Below are positions 57,881 through 64,000 of a DNA stretch of 64,000 nt, in pieces. The stretch comes from Propioniciclava flava (GTDB lineage Bacteria; Actinomycetota; Actinomycetes; Propionibacteriales; Propionibacteriaceae): NCBI RefSeq assembly GCF_004126535.1, contig NZ_PPCV01000003.1:310001-374000 (forward strand), read 5' to 3'. Position numbers and translations under genes: made by a program. Numbering within the stretch: the first letter of the stretch is position 1; the number at the start of each line of letters is the position of its first letter. The notes below the pieces were generated by a model, which worked only from the letters and a program-made list of their open reading frames with translations, was not told where the DNA came from and made no database searches.

Positions 57881-60800
57881 CGGGTGACCTCCCATGCGGC
57901 GGCATCCTCGGCGGTGATCGCGAAGACGAGCCCGGCCGTCGAGGTGTAAGGCTTGACGTCGGTGTACCGGACTTCGATCGCTTCGCGTTCCCGCCGCTCC
58001 TCGGCGTCCAGTGAGTCGAGGCGGGACTCCATGGCGCGAACGTCCTTGGCGCGCTGGACGCGCTGGTCGTCGGCCAGGGGCAGCATGTCGAGTTGCTCCT
58101 CCTCCTCGCGCTTGAGGCGTCGCAGCGAGTCGGTCAGGTTCCTGCGGAAGGCGGAGAAGATTGCCGAGGCACGCTCCAGGTCGGCAGTGCGGCGTCCGGC
58201 CAGGGCTGCCTCGACCCGCTTCTGCCGGGCCTCGGCGCGGTTGCGGACGGCTCCGGTAAGTCGTTCGTGGAGGCGGGAACCGTCGGCGTTCCACGCGTCT
58301 GCAAGGTGCTCGCGCACGGCGGGGGATGCTCCTTGGTGTGCTCCGGCGTCAAGGGCGCGGTCGAGCAGGTCGAGCACCTTCTCCTCGGCCATATCCTGGG
58401 CCTTCATGCGGATACCCGTCACGAACACCTCCTCGTGCAGGCGCAGGCCACCAGCGCCCACGAGGACGAGCCGTGAGACCGCGGCCGCACAGGAGGCGTC
58501 CAGCCCCGGGACGACGACCGCGGTGACGCGGTTGACGTCGGAGCCGCCCTTGGTGAGCGTGTTGCGCAGCAGCCGGGCGGAGCGTTGCAGGAGCGGGTGG
58601 CCCAAGTGGATCGCCACCACGTCGGTGCGCGTGCCTCCGTCCGCCGTGAGCAGCGCAGCCGGGTCGAAAGTGATCGGGCGCAGGCGTCCCGGGTCGAGCC
58701 TGGTGGACAGGCCCGTCAGCGCCTCCTGCCAGCGGGTGCTGAGCGCGGGCACCCGGTAGAAGTCCGCTTCGGCGGCGTTCGGACCGTCCGCCGGGTCGTC
58801 GACCGGAAAGGCGGGGTCGTCCGTGCGCACGAGCGCGGGCTGCCGGGACAAGGTGAGCGCCTCCTGCACCACTCGGTGGGTGGCGGCGGGGGTCAGGTGC
58901 AACTCGGTGAGCTTGCTGGCATACGAGCGGCTCAACTCGTCGAGCTGCTTGTTGAGCTCCAGACCGCCGGCGAGGGTCTTGTTGATGAGCGTGGCGGCGC
59001 GGTCATCGCGGACGGTGCCGCGGCGCGGGTTGGGTGAGAAGCGCTGCTGGATGTCGTGGTCGATGACCTGGTTCATCGAACCGAGGTCGGACGCCGCCCG
59101 CCCTATCTTCAGCGCGATGCGGGCCAGGAAGTCGAGGTCGGCGTTGAAGGTGGTGGAGGTCTTGTCGGGCACGAAGTGGTAGACCTCGGGCGCGTGGGTC
59201 TGGCCGTAGCGGTCGATGCGCCCGATGCGCTGCTCCAGGCGGCTCGGGTTGAACGGGATGTCATAGTTCACCAGCCGGTGGCAATAGGCCTGCAGGTCGA
59301 TGCCCTCGCCGGCGGAGTCGGTGGCCAGCAGCACGCGAACCGGTTCGTCGTGGGGGTCGGCGTTGAACCGCTGGCGGATGAGCTCACGCTGTTCAGTTTC
59401 GGTCGAACCCTGGATGACCGCCAGCCGGTCGCCATAGCCCTTCGAGGCGAGCACCTGAGCGATCCAAGCGAGCGTGTCGGCGTACTCGGTGAACACCACG
59501 ACGCGTTCGTTGCTCCACGTGCCGTCGGGGCGGCAGATGGCGTCCAAGAAGCGGATGAGGGCGGTCAGGCGGGCGTCCGGGCGTGCCTCATACGACAGGC
59601 CCCAGTTGATGAGCCGGTCGAGCTGCTGGGAGTTGGCGGCCACGAGCGGATTCGTGCCGCGGCGCTGCTGCAGCGCGATGAACTCGGGGTGGTACCCGGC
59701 GCCTTCCTCCTCGTCGCTGGCCTCGCTGCCCAGCACGTCGCGGAGGACCTCGTCGTCATCGTCGAACAGGGATGCAGGGAGGGCGCGGCCGCCCTCGGGC
59801 AGGTGGGTGAATGCGCTCAACGTGCGCCCGAACGAGACCGGGCTGGACAGAAACCGCTTCTTCAACAGCATCCCGGACAGGTCGCCACCGTGGTCGCGGC
59901 CGTTGAGCTTCTTGCTCTTCTGCAGCAGGTCGGTCAGGTCCGCAAAGTGCTGTTGTTCGTCGGCGTTCGGCGTGAATGGGATCGGCTCGATGCGCCGGGA
60001 TTGGAATTTCTTCGAGGTGATCTCGCTCTTCAGGCGGCGCACGGTGACATCGCGCAGGGCGGCCTCATCGAGGTCGGCGCCGCGGGCGAACCGGCGGTTG
60101 TCGATCATCTCCAGCAGCGCGGTGAACGACTCGCTGTGCCCGTTGTGCGGGGTGGCGCTGAGGAACAGGCGATGCTCGCACCGTTCGGCCAACTCCCGGG
60201 TGTGGATGGTGCGCAGGCTGTCGACGGCGTAGCTGCCGGCCTTTCCGTTGCGGGTCGGGCTCGCCGGGGCGACGTGGTGGGCCTCGTCGACGACGAGGAT
60301 GTCGAACGCATAGCGCCGGGCGGTGCGCCGGTCGTCGGCGTCGGCGTACACCTCCCGCAGAAGACGCTGGGCGCGCGGCGAACGCAGCCACGCCATCGAC
60401 ACGATGACACGCGGGAAGAGGCGGAACGGGTTGGCGTTCAGCCCGTGGCTGCGACGCAACTCCGCCATCCTTTCAGAGTTCACGATGACGAAGTCGAGAC
60501 CGAACTTCTCGCGCATCTCGTCCTGCCACTTGACCGAGAGGCTGGGCGGGCAAAGTACGATCACGCTGCTGGCGCGGTGACGCAGGAGCAACTCCTGGAT
60601 GACGAGGCCCGCCTCGATCGTCTTGCCCAGACCGACGTCGTCGGCCAGAAGAAGGTTGGTGCGGGGGGCAGCCAGCGCGCGACGCAGCGGCTCGAGCTGG
60701 TACGCCTCCACGTTGGCCCCCGACCGGAAGGGCGCCTGGTAGGCGTTGTCGTCGGCCGAGGTGACCGCCCCCCACCGGGTGGCGTCCACGATGGCACCCA

Positions 60801-61077
60801 AGCGATCGACGCTGTCGAACGCGGCAGGGTTGATCCGTTCCGGCAGGTCCTGGTCGGGGGCGAGGGCGTGGCCGACCTCCAGCTCCCAGATGACGCGGAG
60901 TTCGTCGCCGAGGTTGTCCTCACCGAGGGCTTGCAAGGCCACAACGTGCTGCAGGCCGGCGTACCCCTCATCAGCAGGCGAGCGGGACAACCCCTGCTCC
61001 TGGACGTCGGTCACGGCCCACGTTGCGCCGCGCACATTGACCACTGCACCGGGATGCGGAAGGGGGGGTGTCGACAA
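57877..61077 (-). CDS. drmD: DISARM class 1 SNF2-like helicase DrmD
   Basis: 1066 aa starting at a TTG at 61077, supported by AAAGGAG (61084-61090) 6 nt upstream. SNF2/RapA-type motifs are intact: ADDVGLGKTIEAGLVIQ near residue 150, ILVVDEAHHVAP near 264, FLSATPHNGH, and SRLEQRIGRIDRYGQ near 620. The C-terminal 350 residues contain a basic coiled-coil-like stretch (RRLKREEEEQLDMLPLADDQ). DrmD defines class 1 DISARM. It is the first gene of the operon and diverges from the XRE-ImmA gene across 108 bp. Confidence 0.94.
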   Translation of the reverse strand: MSTPPLPHPGAVVNVRGATWAVTDVQEQGLSRSPADEGYAGLQHVVALQALGEDNLGDELRVIWELEVGHALAPDQDLPERINPAAFDSVDRLGAIVDATRWGAVTSADDNAYQAPFRSGANVEAYQLEPLRRALAAPRTNLLLADDVGLGKTIEAGLVIQELLLRHRASSVIVLCPPSLSVKWQDEMREKFGLDFVIVNSERMAELRRSHGLNANPFRLFPRVIVSMAWLRSPRAQRLLREVYADADDRRTARRYAFDILVVDEAHHVAPASPTRNGKAGSYAVDSLRTIHTRELAERCEHRLFLSATPHNGHSESFTALLEMIDNRRFARGADLDEAALRDVTVRRLKSEITSKKFQSRRIEPIPFTPNADEQQHFADLTDLLQKSKKLNGRDHGGDLSGMLLKKRFLSSPVSFGRTLSAFTHLPEGGRALPASLFDDDDEVLRDVLGSEASDEEEGAGYHPEFIALQQRRGTNPLVAANSQQLDRLINWGLSYEARPDARLTALIRFLDAICRPDGTWSNERVVVFTEYADTLAWIAQVLASKGYGDRLAVIQGSTETEQRELIRQRFNADPHDEPVRVLLATDSAGEGIDLQAYCHRLVNYDIPFNPSRLEQRIGRIDRYGQTHAPEVYHFVPDKTSTTFNADLDFLARIALKIGRAASDLGSMNQVIDHDIQQRFSPNPRRGTVRDDRAATLINKTLAGGLELNKQLDELSRSYASKLTELHLTPAATHRVVQEALTLSRQPALVRTDDPAFPVDDPADGPNAAEADFYRVPALSTRWQEALTGLSTRLDPGRLRPITFDPAALLTADGGTRTDVVAIHLGHPLLQRSARLLRNTLTKGGSDVNRVTAVVVPGLDASCAAAVSRLVLVGAGGLRLHEEVFVTGIRMKAQDMAEEKVLDLLDRALDAGAHQGASPAVREHLADAWNADGSRLHERLTGAVRNRAEARQKRVEAALAGRRTADLERASAIFSAFRRNLTDSLRRLKREEEEQLDMLPLADDQRVQRAKDVRAMESRLDSLDAEERREREAIEVRYTDVKPYTSTAGLVFAITAEDAAAWEVTR

Positions 61078-61185
61078 GACTCACTCCTTTGCGGCTTGTG
61101 GGCCCCAGCCAATCACAGTCTGGGGACGCCAGGTTGATCGTGTCATGTTTTGCGAAAATCGCAAACTGCGCGCAGACTGTGACGC
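61078..61185. promoter_or_regulatory. Divergent control region between drmD and the XRE-ImmA gene
   Basis: 108 bp with nested symmetric sites. TCACAGTCTG (61113-61122) and its reverse complement CAGACTGTGA (61173-61182) are 50 bp apart. TTTGCGA/TCGCAAA (61149-61155 and 61159-61165) form a tight 17-bp operator-like site. CTGCGCGCAG (61166-61175) is a perfect palindrome. TTGATC at 61134-61139 could be a -35 box for the regulator gene, with the 17-bp site over its -10 position. The right arm of the outer repeat ends 3 bp before the regulator ATG, where a ribosome site would normally lie. Confidence 0.6.
61149..61165. promoter_or_regulatory. 17-bp operator-like inverted repeat
   Basis: TTTGCGA and TCGCAAA with a 3-bp spacer, centred 29 bp upstream of the regulator start. 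The size and symmetry suit an XRE-family dimer, so it is the best candidate site for the product of the gene at 61186. Confidence 0.55.
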
Positions 61186-62277
61186 ATGGAGACAACGGGC
61201 GACCGAGTGCGCCGCCTCATCGACGAGGCAGGCAGCACGCAGAGGGCGTTCGCCGAGCAAATTGCCATAGAGCAGTCGAAGCTGTCGAAGTCACTCAGTG
61301 GAATGCGGAGGTTCACGTCGCTGGAGTTGGCGCTGATCGCCGAGGCCCTCCACGTGACTGTCGACTGGCTGCTCACAGGCCAGGAGCCGGAACTGGCGAC
61401 CGCAGCACGCCGCTCCGCGGGCAGCTCGGCCGAAACGGCTCTGCGGTTGGCACGCCAGTACGCGACACAGAGGACCAATCTCACCCGTCTGGGATACCCG
61501 CAGAAGCCCAATCTCCCAGGGCCGGTGAGTCGTTCCACAACCTGGATCCAGCAGGGGGAGGCGCTGGCGAGTGCGACGACGGCCATGCTGGACTCGATGG
61601 GCCTTTCGACGGTGGGTGACCTGCCCAAGGTCATCGAAGAGGCCTTCGGCATCGACGTGGCCATCGAACAGCTGGGAACAGGTTTCGACGGGCTGGCGGT
61701 AAGCACGGAAACCACGAAGCTCATACTGGTCGACGCCACGTCGATCACTGCACGGCAGCGGTTCACCATCGCACACGAGTTGGGCCACCTGCTTAGCGGC
61801 GACGATCAGGCCATCCATGAGGATGCTGACATCTACTCCTCAGCCAGCAAGAAGGGCGAAGGAGAGGTGCGCGCGAACGCGTTTGCCGCGGCCCTTCTCA
61901 TGCCGGAACGCTTGGTTCGGTCGATGGTCGCCGAACAAGGGTCGAGCCTTGAGGGGTTGAGCAGTGTGGCCCAGGCGCTGAGTGTCTCACCTACCGCCCT
62001 CGCGTACCGCCTCGAGAACCTACGGGTCATCGACGCGGGTCTGCGGAGCGCACTGATGGCTACCACGTCCAAGGCAGCTGCCATGAAGGCGGGGCGGGCA
62101 ACCGAGTTCGCTGCCGCCAGTGCGGCGTCGATGCAGCGCCGTCCCCCGGGGTTGCTCTTGGCCGACGCCCTAGCTGCCTACGAGGCGGGCCAATCCACCC
62201 TGCGGGTGTTCGCCGAGATCCTCGGAGTCGATACCCAGACCTTGCGGCGGGAGTGGGCCGAGGGTGAGGGCCGATAG
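61186..62277 (+). CDS. XRE-family regulator fused to ImmA/IrrE-type metalloprotease
   Basis: 363 aa. Residues about 6-65 form an XRE helix-turn-helix (VRRLIDEAGSTQRAFAEQIA then IEQSKLSKSLSGM). Residues about 140-230 are an ImmA/IrrE (COG2856) peptidase with the zinc site TIAHELGHLLSGD (His197, Glu198, His201) and the downstream EVRANAFAAALLMP. Such proteins cleave repressors, including themselves or partners, after a DNA-damage or phage signal. It lies divergent to DISARM and 3 bp before a PIN-like gene, so it may be antitoxin, DISARM regulator, or both. It lacks a strong ribosome site, which hints at low expression. Confidence 0.9.
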   Translation: METTGDRVRRLIDEAGSTQRAFAEQIAIEQSKLSKSLSGMRRFTSLELALIAEALHVTVDWLLTGQEPELATAARRSAGSSAETALRLARQYATQRTNLTRLGYPQKPNLPGPVSRSTTWIQQGEALASATTAMLDSMGLSTVGDLPKVIEEAFGIDVAIEQLGTGFDGLAVSTETTKLILVDATSITARQRFTIAHELGHLLSGDDQAIHEDADIYSSASKKGEGEVRANAFAAALLMPERLVRSMVAEQGSSLEGLSSVAQALSVSPTALAYRLENLRVIDAGLRSALMATTSKAAAMKAGRATEFAAASAASMQRRPPGLLLADALAAYEAGQSTLRVFAEILGVDTQTLRREWAEGEGR

Positions 62278-62280
62278 CTG

Positions 62281-62814
62281 ATGGCCGCCCTGGTCTTCCC
62301 GGACACTACGGTGCTCTGCAACTTCGCCGTGGTGCGACAGATGGGACTCCTTGAGGGCTGGCTGCGTGGGCGCGGCCGTTGGACGTCTGCCGTCCGGTTC
62401 GAGGTGGGTCGATCGCGCGCTTATCACCCGGCGCTGGGGGACGCGGTCGACGGGCGCTGGCTCGGGGAGGTCATCGAGTTGGAGGGCCACGAGGAAGCCG
62501 TCGAGCGCATGAGGCTGGGCGTCTTTGGGGGCATGCCGGAAGAACCGCTGAAACACCTTGGTGAGGCGCAGACCTGCTACCTCATACGCCACCTCAGCGA
62601 GTTCGAGGATTCGTGGTGGGTAACCGAGGACGGCGACGCTTACGACTTCGGCGTCCGTTCAGGCATGCAGACGCTGCGCACGTTCGAGGTGATGCAGCAC
62701 ATGGTCGCAGACGGCGATCTGACAGCTGAGGCGGCTCTGGCCTTGATGCGCGCGATGGAAGAGGCGGGGCGCGCCCTGCTGCACGTGCCACAACGGCCGT
62801 CATCATTTCGCTAA
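62281..62814 (+). CDS. PIN-like protein coupled to the XRE-ImmA gene
   Basis: 177 aa, ATG 3 bp after the regulator stop. The start ALVFPDTTVLCNFAVV places Asp8 as the first PIN-type acidic residue. LGEAQTCYLI gives Glu95, and WWVTEDGDAYDFGVR gives Asp117/Asp119/Asp122, an order that fits a PIN ribonuclease site. It is a little longer than VapC toxins (about 130-150 aa). With the XRE-ImmA gene it forms a two-gene unit like a toxin-antitoxin pair. The PIN call is by motif spacing only. Confidence 0.7.
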   Translation: MAALVFPDTTVLCNFAVVRQMGLLEGWLRGRGRWTSAVRFEVGRSRAYHPALGDAVDGRWLGEVIELEGHEEAVERMRLGVFGGMPEEPLKHLGEAQTCYLIRHLSEFEDSWWVTEDGDAYDFGVRSGMQTLRTFEVMQHMVADGDLTAEAALALMRAMEEAGRALLHVPQRPSSFR

Positions 62815-63182
62815 CAAGCGGACTGGCGCCAGGAAGAGCCCAGCCCCTATCCTTCGAAGCCCGCTGCCTCACTCTGGAAGGTGGGGCGCGCGATGGAGTG
62901 CCGCCCCACCAGGCCCCCCCTGACTGTCACCGACCGCTCGGTGGCGCACCGACCACCGGGACACTGGCTCACGTCGAGCGCAACACGCAGTCGCGGGATG
63001 GGAGATGCTCCGACGGGGACCGGCGTCCAGCGCAATTCCCTGTGCGCTTCGCGGACCACGGCGAGAAGGGGCGTCCAGCGGATCGGGAGTACGGGCAGCC
63101 GGGTCCGAAGCTCGACGCCGGGATGGCGCTACGAGCCGCAGGTCAGTGCGGGAAAGCGACAAGAGGCGAAGGCCACCTAAGT
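62815..63182. other. Non-coding stretch between the PIN-like gene and the IS481 copy
   Basis: 368 bp. Overlapping open frames exist on both strands, but none has a ribosome site or recognisable motif. The right part abuts the transposon end. I see no RNA gene or repeat that I can support. Confidence 0.4.
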
Positions 63183-64000
63183 CTAGTTGCTCATGACGTT
63201 GGTGACGCCCGTCCGGAGGCGTGAGGCTGGGGGCTGGTCACCAGCAGCGCTGTGGGGCCGATGGTAGTTGTAGTGCAGGTTCCAGGTCGCGATCGCTTGG
63301 CGGCGGTGCTCCTCGCTGGCCCAGGGGCGGGCGTAGAGCAGCTCGTTGGCCTGGATCCGTTGGTAGCGCTCGACCTTGCCGTTGTGTCGGGGCGTGTACG
63401 GCTTGGTTCGCTGATGGCGTGCGGCGAACGAGCAGACCGCGCGGGTGAAGCCCTTGGCGCGATAGCAGGAGCCGTTGTCGGTGACGATCCGGGTGAACCG
63501 GGTGATGCCGTGGGCGGCGAACCAGACGTGGGCGCGGTGGAGGAACCCGATCGCGGTCTTGGCGGTCTCGTCGGGGAGGGCCTCGGTGTAGGCGAGCCGG
63601 GAGAACCCATCGACTGCGGAGTGGAGGTACACATAGCCGGGTCGGGCGCCACGCACTTTGGCCTTGGCGGTGGGCGCGGGCTGCGGCGCGGGCTTGGTCT
63701 GAGTTGATGCCGTGGATGCGCCAGCCGCCGCCGTCGGGGATGCGGCCGACTTTCTTCACGTCGAGGTGGATCATGTGCCCGGGCCAGTGCGCGGTGATCT
63801 TGCCGGGCTGGCGGAGCGGTTCGCCGTCGACGTCGAGGTGGTCGAGTCGGTGCAGGCCGAGCTTGTGGAGCCAGCGGGTGACGGTCGCCACCGAGATGGT
63901 GATGTCGATCGCCGCGAGTTCGCGCACGATCCGGCGTGCTGACCACTTGTTCTTCCGCATCAGCGCGATCTGCTCGACCACCGTCGTCGGGGTCTGGGTC
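63183..64000 (-). pseudogene. IS481-family transposase with a frame disruption, cut by the window edge
   Basis: On the minus strand the frame entering from the right edge reads VVEQIALMRKNKWSARRIVR, then MIHLDVKKVGRIPDGGGWRI (first DDE Asp). It leaves the correct frame at about 63665-63715. The continuation in another frame is GYVYLHSAVDGFSRLAYTEA, RIVTDNGSCYRAKGF (second Asp) and RHNGKVERYQRIQ (Glu), ending at 63183. IS481 transposases are normally a single frame, so this copy is probably inactive unless the shift is an assembly error. The N-terminus lies beyond the window. Confidence 0.85.
63183..64000 (-). mobile_element. IS481-family insertion sequence (partial)
   Basis: The transposase stop lies at 63183-63185, so the right end of the element is likely within a few bases of 63180. 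The other end is outside the window, so terminal repeats cannot be compared. It closes the defence region on its right side. Confidence 0.7.

Larger units (their letters stand above)
28934..64000. mobile_element. Probable genomic island inserted at the tRNA-Ile 3' end (right end outside the window)
   Basis: From just after the tRNA the content changes from core genes to orphan hypothetical genes, defence genes, IS remnants and a conjugative TraA relic, with loose gene packing and mixed strands. This is the classic layout of an element integrated at a tRNA 3' end. No integrase gene and no second copy of the tRNA end are visible, so the right boundary must lie past 64000 or be lost. The boundary and its unity as one element are inferences. 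Confidence 0.65.

Noticed and set aside
53774-61077. BREX system, suggested by the PglX-like methylase
   Set aside because: No pglZ, brxC/pglY, brxA or brxB is present; the partner genes are drmD, drmA, drmB and drmC.
62847-63162. Overlapping short frames on both strands between the PIN-like gene and IS481
   Set aside because: Composition is shadow-like and there is no start signal or family pattern.
28934-64000. Integrase or excisionase gene of the island
   Set aside because: I found no tyrosine or serine recombinase motif anywhere in this interval; it may lie past the right edge.
1-64000. CRISPR array
   Set aside because: No regularly spaced repeats of CRISPR size were seen; the only longer repeats are the WXG100 duplication and the 28-bp pair.

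Overview
The window is high-GC actinobacterial chromosome. The run gyrB, gyrA, DUF3566 membrane protein and tRNA-Ile(GAT) is the usual actinobacterial order. GTG and TTG starts and 4-bp ATGA/GTGA overlaps are common, and WXG100 and FHA proteins are abundant. A Propionibacteriaceae-like organism is a reasonable guess, but nothing here fixes the genus.

Region 1 (1-21774) is a type VII secretion (T7SS) locus joined to a Ser/Thr phospho-signalling cassette. The plus strand reads: end of a secreted fibronectin-III-like protein, MoxR ATPase, DUF58 protein, a TgpA-like membrane protein whose transglutaminase core has lost its catalytic Cys, an RDD-FHA protein, a PP2C phosphatase, a zinc-ribbon/FHA protein, a membrane Ser/Thr kinase, an FHA-like/winged-helix protein, and an EssC/EccC-type secretion ATPase carrying its own FHA domain. 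Convergent to this, the minus strand carries the probable cargo and accessory genes. These are two identical WXG100 genes, two large proteins that share a WXG-like N-terminus but differ at the C-terminus (an alpha/beta-hydrolase and a Gly/Ala-rich domain), a lipoprotein, and three accessory proteins. EccB, EccD, EccE and mycosin are not visible.

Region 2 (22201-28933) is core chromosome: gyrB, gyrA, DUF3566, a strong terminator, a DinB-family protein, a HAD phosphatase and tRNA-Ile.

Region 3 (28934 to the right edge) looks like a genomic island that begins at the 3' end of tRNA-Ile. It has orphan hypothetical genes, candidate defence genes (TIGR02391/Ymh-like, PD-(D/E)XK nuclease, EcsC), an IS21 remnant, and a conjugative TraA/MobF protein that lost its relaxase domain but keeps helicase and TOPRIM domains. 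It also has a complete class 1 DISARM operon (drmD-drmMI-drmA-drmB-drmC, minus strand, nearly all cistrons overlapping). Divergent from drmD is a two-gene unit: an XRE-ImmA/IrrE regulator-protease and a coupled PIN-like protein. The 108-bp divergent promoter holds nested inverted repeats. The window ends in an IS481-type transposase with a frame disruption.

The most interesting material is the DISARM locus with its apparent protease-type switch and PIN-like partner, and the phospho-signalling T7SS locus with modular WXG-fused effectors.
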